Shown here: in pieces, positions 56,888 to 64,000 of the stretch
Position numbering within the stretch: position 1 is the first letter of the stretch
Layout of the letters: each line of letters opens with the position of its first letter
Assembly: GCF_008642315.1 (NCBI RefSeq)
Contig: NZ_CP029192.1
Location: 4,278,001-4,342,000, forward strand
Reading direction: 5' to 3'
DNA: 64,000 nt
Origin: Streptomyces venezuelae
GTDB taxonomy: Bacteria > Actinomycetota > Actinomycetes > Streptomycetales > Streptomycetaceae
Translations under genes and position numbers: made by a program
The notes under the pieces: generated by a model
The model's database searches: none
The model's input: only the letters and a program-made list of their open reading frames with translations
What the model was told of the DNA's origin: nothing

Positions 56888-58393
56888 ATGCGCTCAGCCA
56901 CGCACCCACGTCCCCGCACCCTCGCCTTGGCCGCGGCGACCGTCCTGGCCGCGACCGGCCTCACCCTCCCCCTCACGACCGCCGCCACCGCAGCCCCCGC
57001 CGCCCCACCCGCCCCGTCCGCCCCGCTGAAGGCCGACTTCGACGGCAACGGATACGCGGACCTCGCCGTGGGCGTGCCCGGCGGAACCGTCGACGGCAAG
57101 GCGAAGGCGGGATACGTGAGCGTCGTCTTCGGCGGCCCGGGCGGCCCGGGGTCGAGCAACGTGCGGCGCATCACGCAGGCCACGGTCGAGGTACCCGGCA
57201 CGCCGGAGGCCGGCGACCGCTTCGGCGCGGCGGTCACCACCGCGTACATAGACGACGACAAGTACGCCGACCTGGTCATCGGCGCCCCCGGCGAGGACAT
57301 CGACGCCAAGACCGACGCGGGTTCCGTCACCGTCCTCTACGGGACGGGCGACGGCTTCGCGCTGGCCAACACGGCGGCCCGGGGCGCGAAGACCGGCGAC
57401 GCGTACGGAAACGCGCTGACCGCCGCCGACTTCACCGGCGACACGGACGTCGACCTGGCGATCGGCGGCAAGGACCAGGTCGTCTTCAACGGCAACCCGT
57501 ACGCTGCCGACACCTCGCCCGGCCTGGCCCGCCGCATGGGCGGCCGCGCCCCCGTCCTCACGACCGGCGACTTCGACTCCGACGGCCTCCCCGAGCTGGC
57601 CGTCGCGTACTACGAGCAGAGCGCCACCCGCACGCAGTCCCACGTCCAGCTCTACCGCTACGACAAGAACGACGAGGTCCCCGACGCCTTCGACCTGACC
57701 TGGAGCAGCGACAACAGCGCGGCGAACGCGCTGGCCGCGGGCGACTTCAACGGCGACGGCCACACCGACCTCGCCCTCGGCAACTGCCGCGAGATCGCCG
57801 ACGAGAACATCGACGACCCGTGCGGCCCCGAGGAGCTCGCCGAGGGCGGCGGCACCCACATCCACTACGGGGACGGCGACGGACTCGTATGGGAGGGCCA
57901 GACCCTCAACCAGGACACCCCCGGCGTTCCGGGTGTCGCCGAAAAGGGTGACGACTTCGGCAACGCGCTCGCGGCCGCGGACATCGACGGTGACGGCAAG
58001 GACGACCTGATCGCGGGCGCCCCGGGCGAGGCCATCGGCAGCGCGGCCCGCGCGGGTGCCGTCACCGTCCTGAAGGGCGGCGCGAACGGCATCCTCACGG
58101 AGGACGGGCAGGCCGTCGGCGCGGTCTCGTACCAGCAGAACTCCCCCGGCGTCCCCGGCGGCGCCGAGGCGGGCGACCTGTTCGGCGCGGCGCTCGCCTT
58201 CGCGGACCACAACGGCGACGGCAGCCCGGACCTCTCGGCCGCCGCGCCGGGTGAGAACGCGTCGGCGGGCGGCGTGTGGAACCTCCCCCACCTCGCGACC
58301 GGCACGACAGGCGCCTCGGTCGTCACCCCGAACTCGCTGGGGCTGCCGACTTCTTCGGGCCCGCTGACGTACGGGGCGTCGCTGGCGCGCTAG
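56888..58393 (+). CDS. Secreted FG-GAP repeat protein, propeller 6
   Basis: A 501-residue secreted protein; start ATG 56888 with GGAG five bases upstream, giving signal peptide TLALAAATVLAATGLTLPL and an Ala/Pro linker. Seven repeats: FDGNGYADLAVGVPGG, IDDDKYADLVIGAPGE, FTGDTDVDLAIGG, FDSDGLPELAVAY, FNGDGHTDLALGN, IDGDGKDDLIAGAPGE and HNGDGSPDLSAAAPGE. One long loop has two cysteines (GNCREIADENIDDPCG). A GTG 120 bases upstream would put 40 Thr/Pro residues before the signal, which is less likely. Confidence 0.85.
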   Translation: MRSATHPRPRTLALAAATVLAATGLTLPLTTAATAAPAAPPAPSAPLKADFDGNGYADLAVGVPGGTVDGKAKAGYVSVVFGGPGGPGSSNVRRITQATVEVPGTPEAGDRFGAAVTTAYIDDDKYADLVIGAPGEDIDAKTDAGSVTVLYGTGDGFALANTAARGAKTGDAYGNALTAADFTGDTDVDLAIGGKDQVVFNGNPYAADTSPGLARRMGGRAPVLTTGDFDSDGLPELAVAYYEQSATRTQSHVQLYRYDKNDEVPDAFDLTWSSDNSAANALAAGDFNGDGHTDLALGNCREIADENIDDPCGPEELAEGGGTHIHYGDGDGLVWEGQTLNQDTPGVPGVAEKGDDFGNALAAADIDGDGKDDLIAGAPGEAIGSAARAGAVTVLKGGANGILTEDGQAVGAVSYQQNSPGVPGGAEAGDLFGAALAFADHNGDGSPDLSAAAPGENASAGGVWNLPHLATGTTGASVVTPNSLGLPTSSGPLTYGASLAR

Positions 58394-58556
58394 ATCTGCC
58401 CGTACGGGAGCACCCTTCCAGGCATACCCTCCCAGGCACACCCGTGCGGGAACACCCTTCCGGGAACCCCTAGGGGTTGTCACAGGTCGGCCGCAAAGCC
58501 GCGTCTCCTCCCGAGGAGGGACGACCCCACCCCCGCAGACCAGGTACGTTCGATTC

Positions 58557-59537
58557 GTGGCTGGATTCAGGATCGGACGCGGCCGGGACAACCGCGCCCC
58601 GCGACCGCAACAACAACCGCAACCGCACCAACAACCGCGGCAGCAGCCGTACGGACAGCAGGCCCCGCAGCAGGGAGGGCAGCAGCCGTACGGCTACCCG
58701 CCTGTGCCGTCGGCCCCGCAGTACGGGGGCGGCGCACCGCACGGTGGCGGCGGCCGGCCCTACGGTGGCGGTGGCGGCAACCAGCAGTGGCCCCAGGCGG
58801 GCGGCGGCGCCGGCAACCACGGCGAGCCGGAGTACTTCGGCGGCCCCGACGACCACGGCCACGGCGCCCCCCAGGGCGGCTACGACCCGTACGCGGCCAA
58901 CAACCCCGGGCACACGCAGGCCTTCTCCATCGGCGAGGACCCGTACACGCAAGGCGACACGTACCGCGCGGGCCAGGCGAGCGCCGCCCCCGTGGGCCCG
59001 CGCCTGCACTGGAAGGACCTGCTCCGCGGCGTCGTACTGCGCCCCGGCCCCACCTTCTTCCAGATGCGGGACTACGCGATGTGGGCCCCCGCCCTCATCG
59101 TCACGTTCCTCTACGGCACGCTGGCGATCTTCGGCTTCGACGAGGCCCGCGAGGACGCGATCAACGCGACGCTGTCCTCGGCGGTCCCGTTCGTCCTCAC
59201 CACGGGCGTCGCGATCACCATCAGCGCGTTCATCCTGGGCGTGGTCACGCACACCCTCGCCCGCCAGCTCGGCGGCAACGGCGCGTGGCAGCCGACGGTC
59301 GGCCTCTCCATGCTGATCATGTCGCTGACGGACGCGCCCCGCGTGATCGTGGCGATGTTCCTCGGCGGCGGCCAGCCCTTCGTCCAGCTGCTCGGCTGGG
59401 CGACGTGGATCGCGGCGGGCGCGCTGCTCACGACGATGGTCAGCAAGTCCCACGACCTGCCGTGGCCGAAGGCGCTGGGCGCGTCGACGATCCAGCTGCT
59501 GGCGATTCTGTCGATCATCAAGCTGGGCACGTTCTAG
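58557..59537 (+). CDS. Yip1-family membrane protein with Gln/Gly-rich N terminus
   Basis: A 326-residue membrane protein. The first 130 residues are low-complexity (Gln/Pro/Gly/Tyr), then LHWKDLLRGVVLRPGPTFFQMRDY, typical at the start of bacterial Yip1 domains, and five helices. Role unknown; possibly membrane organisation. GTG start. It is convergent with the phosphoribosyltransferase gene. Confidence 0.82.
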   Translation: MAGFRIGRGRDNRAPRPQQQPQPHQQPRQQPYGQQAPQQGGQQPYGYPPVPSAPQYGGGAPHGGGGRPYGGGGGNQQWPQAGGGAGNHGEPEYFGGPDDHGHGAPQGGYDPYAANNPGHTQAFSIGEDPYTQGDTYRAGQASAAPVGPRLHWKDLLRGVVLRPGPTFFQMRDYAMWAPALIVTFLYGTLAIFGFDEAREDAINATLSSAVPFVLTTGVAITISAFILGVVTHTLARQLGGNGAWQPTVGLSMLIMSLTDAPRVIVAMFLGGGQPFVQLLGWATWIAAGALLTTMVSKSHDLPWPKALGASTIQLLAILSIIKLGTF

Positions 59538-59554
59538 GTAAGAGGCGCAACGAG

Positions 59555-59586
59555 AAGGGCCCGGCGACCAAGTCCACCGGGCCCTT
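59555..59586. terminator. Terminator between convergent genes
   Basis: A perfect 10-base-pair stem AAGGGCCCGG/CCGGGCCCTT with a 12-base loop, 18 bases after the Yip1 stop and 38 bases before the phosphoribosyltransferase stop. Confidence 0.75.
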
Positions 59587-59623
59587 ACTCACGTACTCAC
59601 GCGTCGAGGAGCTGCGCTGCCCC

Positions 59624-60121
59624 TCACGCGTCGAGGATCTGCCCCTCACGCTTCACGACGGGCGGCTCGACGCTCCACGGGAAGTTGATCCACTCGTCGG
59701 TGCGCTTCCACACGTACTCGCACTTCACGAGGGAGTGCGACTTCTCATAGATGACGGCGGACCGCACCTCGGCGACGTGGTCGAGGCAGAAGTCGTGGAC
59801 GAGCTTCAGCGTCTTGCCGGTGTCGGCGACGTCGTCGGCGATCAGCACCTTCTTGTCGGTGAAGTCGATGACGTTGGGAACGGGCGCGAGCATCACAGGC
59901 ATCTCGAGCGTCGTCCCGACCCCCGTGTAGAACTCCACGTTCACGAGGTGGATGTTCTTGCAGTCGAGTGCGTACGCGAGCCCGCCCGCGACGAAGACGC
60001 CACCGCGGGCGATGGAGATGATCACGTCGGGCTGGTACCCGTCGTCGGCGACGGCCTGCGCGAGCTCGCGCACCGCATGGCCGAACTTCTCGTACGTAAG
60101 GTTCTCGCGCATGTCACTCAT
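59624..60121 (-). CDS. Purine-type phosphoribosyltransferase
   Basis: A 165-residue PRPP-dependent enzyme. The PRPP motif is VLIADDVADTGKTLKLV; the N-terminal half has DVIISIARGGVFVAGGLAYAL, and the second half NFPWSVEPPVVKREGQI. Length and motifs suit the hypoxanthine/xanthine-guanine type, salvaging a purine base, but the base is not settled. Start ATG at 60121, eight bases after dcd on the same strand, so the two are probably co-transcribed. Confidence 0.85.
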   Translation of the reverse strand: MSDMRENLTYEKFGHAVRELAQAVADDGYQPDVIISIARGGVFVAGGLAYALDCKNIHLVNVEFYTGVGTTLEMPVMLAPVPNVIDFTDKKVLIADDVADTGKTLKLVHDFCLDHVAEVRSAVIYEKSHSLVKCEYVWKRTDEWINFPWSVEPPVVKREGQILDA

Positions 60122-60129
60122 GCTGGATG

Positions 60130-60705
60130 TCACACCTGTGTCCGATGGAAATTGAGGAAGGACCGGGAGGCGGTGGGCCCCCGTTGTCCCTGATAACGCG
60201 ACCCGTACCGCTCCGACCCGTAGGGGGCCTCGGCGGGCGAGGTGAGCCGGAACATGCAGAGCTGCCCGATCTTCATACCGGGCCAGAGCTTGATCGGCAG
60301 AGTCGCCAGATTCGAGAGCTCCAGGGTCACGTGCCCACTGAACCCCGGGTCGATGAACCCGGCGGTGGAGTGCGTGACGAGTCCGAGCCGCCCGAGGCTG
60401 GACTTGCCTTCGAGCCGACTGGCGAGATCGTCCGGCAGGGAGATGACCTCGTACGTCGATGCGAGCACGAACTCCCCGGGGTGGAGGATGAACGGCTCGT
60501 CGCCCTCGGGCTCCACGAGCCGCGTCAGGTCGGCCTGCTCGACGGAGGGGTCGATGTGGGGGTAGCGGTGATTCTCGAACACCCGGAAGTAGCGGTCCAG
60601 CCGCACGTCGATGCTCGAGGGCTGCACCATGGATTCGTCGTACGGGTCGATCCGCACCCGTCCGGAGTCGATCTCGGCCCGGATGTCCTTGTCTGAGAGA
60701 AGCAC
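60130..60705 (-). CDS. dcd: dCTP deaminase
   Basis: Converts dCTP to dUTP for thymidylate synthesis; 191 residues from GTG. Core family motifs: [51 protein letters not shown] segment (key residues GKSS, the Arg, and H-T-A-G-F-D-G), and the C-terminal [11 protein letters not shown] that closes over the triphosphate. The frame upstream of the GTG is not used. It lies at the head of a two-gene unit with the phosphoribosyltransferase. Confidence 0.97.
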   Translation of the reverse strand: MLLSDKDIRAEIDSGRVRIDPYDESMVQPSSIDVRLDRYFRVFENHRYPHIDPSVEQADLTRLVEPEGDEPFILHPGEFVLASTYEVISLPDDLASRLEGKSSLGRLGLVTHSTAGFIDPGFSGHVTLELSNLATLPIKLWPGMKIGQLCMFRLTSPAEAPYGSERYGSRYQGQRGPTASRSFLNFHRTQV

Positions 60706-60812
60706 GCACCGAGGATACGCAGAGCGCGCGGGCCGTCCCCAATCGGACAGGACCCACGCGCCCTGTATTCGCTGTGCTAGCTCCCGCTCCCGCTCCCTCT
60801 CTCCCTCACCCG

Positions 60813-60971
60813 CTACCGCCGCTGCAAGGTCACCGGCACGGCGTGCCGGAGCCGGGCGCAGCGCGGGCAGCGGATGAGCCGGCCAGGACCGAGCCGGTCC
60901 GCCTGCTGCATCGGGAACGAAGCGGTGCTGAACACGTGCCCTTCGGCACATCGGACGACGGTGCGCTCCAT
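60813..60971 (-). CDS. Small zinc-ribbon protein
   Basis: A 52-residue protein with CAEGH and CPRC, an expected zinc-ribbon pair, and an Arg-rich end ([18 protein letters not shown]). The start is the ATG giving [14 protein letters not shown], with AGGA six bases upstream; a longer frame is not used. A similar short protein is common in Streptomyces. The role is unknown. Confidence 0.7.
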   Translation of the reverse strand: MERTVVRCAEGHVFSTASFPMQQADRLGPGRLIRCPRCARLRHAVPVTLQRR

Positions 60972-61252
60972 CAAGTCCTGTAGTCCCTTCCCCAGTCGTA
61001 GGTGAGCTCGTACGTACCCGTACCAACTCGTCTCACGCTCGCCTCCGAGCCGACGACGAAAGGCCACATTACGGTATGAAAGGGACGCTCATCCAGGCGG
61101 CACGACCGCGTGCCACGGTACGCCCCAACTCCCCGCGGACGCACGGCGCATCCGCCTCCCGGACAGCACGCGGGCCCCGCGGCGAGAGCGCCGGGGGCCC
61201 GGGATGAGGTAGAGTGTGCGACGTTACGACACCGGTTCATACGGCGTCTTTC

Positions 61253-61326
61253 GCGGGTGTAGTTTAGTGGTAGAACATCAGCTTCCCAAGCTGAGAGTGC
61301 GAGTTCGATTCTCGTCACCCGCTCCA
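61253..61326 (+). tRNA. tRNA-Gly (anticodon CCC)
   Basis: Complete cloverleaf of 74 bases with CCA encoded. Acceptor GCGGGTG/CACCCGC pairs fully; D arm GTTT/GAAC; anticodon stem TCAGC/GCTGA around loop TTCCCAA, anticodon CCC; T arm with TTCGATT loop. The integrase gene begins 50 bases downstream, so the 3' part is the likely attachment site. Confidence 0.95.
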
Positions 61327-61333
61327 CGAAGAA

Positions 61334-61361
61334 GGCCCAGGTCATCGACCCGGGCCTTTTT
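61334..61361. terminator. Terminator after the tRNA
   Basis: GGCCC and GGTC pair with GACC and GGGCC around a three-base loop with one mismatch, followed by TTTTT on the plus strand, seven bases after the tRNA. It may also stop the convergent int transcript. Confidence 0.8.
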
Positions 61362-61376
61362 GCTGTCCGCCTTCTC

Positions 61377-62546
61377 TCACTCGTCGCGTGCCACATCCGT
61401 GCCAGATGCTTGACCATCCGGCTTCCGTGCCACAGCCCGGCGGGCCTTCCGAACACTCCGATCGAGCATCCCGGCGACTTCCTGCTGACGCTCCTCCTCG
61501 GAGTGCTGGTAGATCATCGCCGCCTTCTCTGACGACTGGCCGGCGCGGACCATCGTGTCCTTCAGGGTCGCGCCGGATCGGGTGGACAGGGTGTGCCCGG
61601 TGTGGCGGAGATCGTAGAACCGAAAGTTGCCCGGCAGACCGGCGACCGTGCGCGCCCTGCGCCAGTACTTGCCGAAGGTGCTCCGGCGGAAGGGCGCTCC
61701 CCGATCACCGACGAAGACGAGACCGTTCGGCCCTTCCTCGGCGAACGACTCCATGTGCCAGCGAACCTCACGCTCCAGGAACGCGGGCAGGTAGATCGTC
61801 CGGGTACCGGCGTCCGACTTGGTGTCGCCGGGCGCGCGTCGCCCGTTCGTCCTCTCCGGCTCGGCGGTCCGCACCGTGATGCGCAGCGCGTCGAGGTCGA
61901 CGTCCCGGCGCCGGAGCCCGGCCAGTTCCTCGGGCCGGGTCGGGCCGTAGGCGCCGAGGTAGACCATGAGGCGCCACCGCATGCCGACCGCTTCGGCGAG
62001 GGCATCGACCTGCGCGACGGTGGCCGTAGGCCGTTCCTGTGCCTTCTCGGCGCCCGCGCCCTTGATCCGGCACGGGTTGCGGCGGATCAGGTCGTCATCG
62101 ACGGCGGTCTCCATGATGGCCTTGAGGAGGCGGTACGCCTTGGCCGTTGCCGTCTTGGCGCCAGTGCGGAGACGCTCGGTACGCCAGGTACGGACGCGAG
62201 GCGCGGTGATCTCGTCGAGGTCGTCGTCACCGAAGGTCGGGAGGATGTGCCGGCCCAGGAGGTACCGGTACAGGTCGCGCGTGAGCACGCTGAGTTCGCG
62301 CTCCTCGACCCACTTGTCTGCGTAGGCGCGAAGGTTGACGGCCCCGGCCTCTGGGTCCCGCCAATCACCTCTGCGGATCTCGGTCTGCTTCTCGGCCAGC
62401 CAGTCGTCAGCGTCGGCCGTCGTCTCGAAGGTGAACGGCGCCGGGCGCATCACGCCGTCCGGCCCGGGATAGCGCGCCTGGTAGCGGCCAGACGGCAGCC
62501 GCCGAATCGCACCGAAGCGGCGACGTCTCCCCCTGCTGTTCGCCAT
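61377..62546 (-). CDS. int: Tyrosine integrase
   Basis: Site-specific recombinase of 389 residues. An N-terminal AP2-like arm-binding part (FGAIRRLPSGRYQARYPGP) is followed by a core-binding domain and the catalytic domain: first Arg in GPTRPEELAGL, second Arg in YDLRHTGHTL, and nucleophile Tyr in AMIYQHSEEE. The usual His of HxxR is Tyr here (YDLR), and the third-box GHSS is GQSS. Its ATG shares one base with the stop of xis. Confidence 0.92.
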   Translation of the reverse strand: MANSRGRRRRFGAIRRLPSGRYQARYPGPDGVMRPAPFTFETTADADDWLAEKQTEIRRGDWRDPEAGAVNLRAYADKWVEERELSVLTRDLYRYLLGRHILPTFGDDDLDEITAPRVRTWRTERLRTGAKTATAKAYRLLKAIMETAVDDDLIRRNPCRIKGAGAEKAQERPTATVAQVDALAEAVGMRWRLMVYLGAYGPTRPEELAGLRRRDVDLDALRITVRTAEPERTNGRRAPGDTKSDAGTRTIYLPAFLEREVRWHMESFAEEGPNGLVFVGDRGAPFRRSTFGKYWRRARTVAGLPGNFRFYDLRHTGHTLSTRSGATLKDTMVRAGQSSEKAAMIYQHSEEERQQEVAGMLDRSVRKARRAVARKPDGQASGTDVARDE

Positions 62547-62758
62547 CAGGCAGCCCTCCCGTAGCGAGCACGGGACCGCTTGATCGGCTCGACGGTGTGG
62601 GAGGTGATGAACTCCTCGACCGCGCTTTCCGGGATGCGCACGTGGCGGCCGACCTTCACGTACCGGATGCGCCGCTCCTCGATGAGCCGCCGCGGGAAAC
62701 GGGCGGTCGTGCCGAGCAGCTCGGCGACCTGGTCGACGGAGAGATGGCGCTCAGCCAT
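62546..62758 (-). CDS. xis: Excisionase-like HTH protein
   Basis: A 70-residue protein with a winged helix: LSVDQVAELLGTTARFPRRLIEERRIRYVKVGRHVRI, with key residues in VDQVAELL and VGRHVRI. The MerR/Xis type helix-turn-helix (DNA-binding domain, excisionase family) is standard. It overlaps the integrase start by one base and the repSA end by eight, so rep, xis and int form one operon as in pSAM2. Confidence 0.88.
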   Translation of the reverse strand: MAERHLSVDQVAELLGTTARFPRRLIEERRIRYVKVGRHVRIPESAVEEFITSHTVEPIKRSRARYGRAA

Positions 62759-64000
62759 GCGTGGGCTCCCCTTCGGTTCCGGGGGCGGGTTCGAAGGTTT
62801 CGGCAAGCCAGGCTTCGGTGTCGGTGAGGCCGGTTCCGGCGTAGACCCAGTGGGCGAGGACGAGGGTCGAGTCCGGGGCGGCCTGGTCGTCGGTAACGGC
62901 TTGGGCTCGACGCCATTCGGCTCGGGCGTCGCGGAGGGCGCCGAGGGTGACGGAGTAGCGGCGGCTCTTGGTGGAGAAGTGGCCGCGGAAGCCGAGCATG
63001 TGGGCCCAGGCCCGGAGCCGGAGTTCTTCTAGTTCCTTGCGGGCGCCGAGGGCCCATGCGGTACGGATCATGCGGCGGGCGTGCTCGCTGATGTCGAGCT
63101 GGGCGAGTTCGGCGAGGAACTTCAGGGGCCGGTCCAGCGCACCCGTGGCAGTCTCGGCGCCCTTGGTCGCGTACTTGGCGATGTACGCGGCGACGGCCCG
63201 TTCGGTCAGCTCCTGACCACCGTCGAAGTCGGCGGATCGGACGGTGCGTACGTCGAGTTGGCGGCCGAAGGCGAAGGTGTGCGCGCGGTTGTCGATGACC
63301 GGGCCATCCACGCGGGCGGCGGTCGCAGCGGCGCGGATGGCGTCGGTCAACAGCTCGGGGGTGGCCCAGGCAGGGGGCAGGGTGTCGCCGCCGTCCGGGC
63401 CGTCGATGCGGATGACCGCGTGGAAGTGGACCGCACCACGTTTCTGGTACTCGGCGACCTTGGCGAAGGACACCCGGGCGTACTCGCGGAAGGCGCGTTG
63501 GGTGAGGCCGGCACGCTTGGCGACCTCCCGGCGGAGGTAGACCGAGAAGCGCCGCCAGAGCAGGCCCGCGTGAGCGTTCCAGAGCACGGCTGCTTCGTAG
63601 TCGTAGGTGTCCGGGTCGAGCGGGGTGCCGAGGGCGGTGTCGTCCTGGTCGTGGACGAAGCCGCAACGGCAAGGACGGACCGTTCGGGCCGGGCCGGTGG
63701 GGCGGTTGTGGACAGGCCCGAAGCCGGGTGCGGTGAAGGTGGCGAAGACGCGGGGGTGCGCGGCGACGCGTTCGGGGACGCCCTTGCCACCGCGCAGGCC
63801 GGAGGTGATCAGGTGAAAGGTGTCGCGGCGGTAGACCTCCGCGCAGGCAGGGCAGCGGGTCGTACGGCGGTTGTTGCAGCGGACCAGGAGGTGACCGGCG
63901 GGAAGGGTGGCCGAGTCGAGGTGGTGGAGGACGTTGCCGATCTCGCCGGTCCGGGCGTCGACGGTGTGCTCGGTGCGGTGGCCGTCGAGGCGGATCGGAT
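62751..64000 (-). CDS. repSA: RepSA-type replication initiator, 5' end missing
   Basis: Rolling-circle replication protein of the pSAM2 type; about 416 residues lie inside the window. The open frame runs to the window edge without a stop, so the start is outside. A zinc-like cluster (CNNRRTTRCPACAEVYRRDTF) comes first, then SFGPVH-type segment with CRCGF, YDYEAAVLWNAHAGLLW, the HUH metal motif in AVHFHAVIRIDG and the catalytic-Tyr region AAYIAKYATKG. The 3' end overlaps xis. Low-identity ATG/GTG codons downstream are not starts. Confidence 0.9.
   Translation of the reverse strand, partial: PIRLDGHRTEHTVDARTGEIGNVLHHLDSATLPAGHLLVRCNNRRTTRCPACAEVYRRDTFHLITSGLRGGKGVPERVAAHPRVFATFTAPGFGPVHNRPTGPARTVRPCRCGFVHDQDDTALGTPLDPDTYDYEAAVLWNAHAGLLWRRFSVYLRREVAKRAGLTQRAFREYARVSFAKVAEYQKRGAVHFHAVIRIDGPDGGDTLPPAWATPELLTDAIRAAATAARVDGPVIDNRAHTFAFGRQLDVRTVRSADFDGGQELTERAVAAYIAKYATKGAETATGALDRPLKFLAELAQLDISEHARRMIRTAWALGARKELEELRLRAWAHMLGFRGHFSTKSRRYSVTLGALRDARAEWRRAQAVTDDQAAPDSTLVLAHWVYAGTGLTDTEAWLAETFEPAPGTEGEPTHG

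Larger units (their letters stand above)
61253..64000. mobile_element. Edge of a pSAM2-like integrated element (AICE)
   Basis: The order tRNA, int, xis, repSA-type replication gene is that of Streptomyces AICEs such as pSAM2 and SLP1, which integrate into tRNA genes and can excise and replicate. The element starts at or within the tRNA 3' end (probably about 61300-61326) and runs off the window. The second attachment copy is outside the window. Confidence 0.85.

Noticed and set aside
61253-61326. tRNA-Gly with anticodon GCC
   Set aside because: The loop is TTCCCAA, so bases 34-36 are CCC, not GCC.

Overview
The window is chromosomal DNA of a Streptomyces or very close relative. The evidence is very high G+C coding sequence with strong third-position G/C bias, frequent GTG starts, HspR/HAIR heat-shock control, DUF397 and DUF5753 regulator sets, CGNR proteins, F420-type oxidoreductases, and a pSAM2-like integrated element at one end.

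Layout, left to right. 81-1751: an XRE-type regulator with a small divergent pair of unknown genes. 1848-5396: a membrane Ser/Thr kinase and a membrane-anchored PstS-like protein, meeting purA tail to tail. 6853-9074: a lipid-kinase-like protein, then a P450. 7848-15348: seven minus-strand genes with overlapping or closely spaced ends (alpha/beta hydrolase, acyltransferase, two complete histidine kinase/response regulator pairs, P450). 15538-18573: kynurenine-pathway genes (tryptophan dioxygenase, kynureninase, probable formamidase). 18704-21148: CGNR protein, Old Yellow Enzyme, DUF3151. 21228-26887: fbaA, then an upstream operon reading DUF2617, membrane spermidine-synthase-like protein, SRPBCC protein, aldose epimerase, pyrE. 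27252-29512: a Gly/Ser/Cys-repeat membrane protein, an aminotransferase and a YbjN protein. 29755-32373: clpB with a HAIR operator. 33070-37813: an unusual locus with a 99-residue exported-looking peptide carrying three exact-period DIVW repeats, co-translated with a small degenerate Rieske-like protein and divergent from four tandem TrmB/LuxR-type regulators. 38437-42699: the dnaK-grpE-dnaJ-hspR operon, preceded by two HAIR boxes. 43061-45328: an EtfD/FadF-like Fe-S membrane oxidoreductase. 45386-47105: an RsbW-like ATPase, an XRE-DUF5753 regulator and a DUF397 protein. 47106-48944: 1.8 kb without genes, holding a giant imperfect palindrome built of smaller repeats. 48945-58393: six tandem secreted FG-GAP beta-propeller genes. 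58557-60971: Yip1-like protein, phosphoribosyltransferase, dcd and a zinc ribbon. 61253-64000: tRNA-Gly(CCC) followed by int, xis and a truncated repSA, the edge of an integrated element.

Core functions here are purine and pyrimidine synthesis (purA, pyrE, dcd), glycolysis (fbaA), tryptophan catabolism and the HspR chaperone regulon. The accessory parts with most to offer are the DIVW peptide/Rieske-like/TrmB-LuxR locus, the giant palindrome, the FG-GAP array and the integrated element. All functional calls come from reading the sequence by eye; no database search was run.
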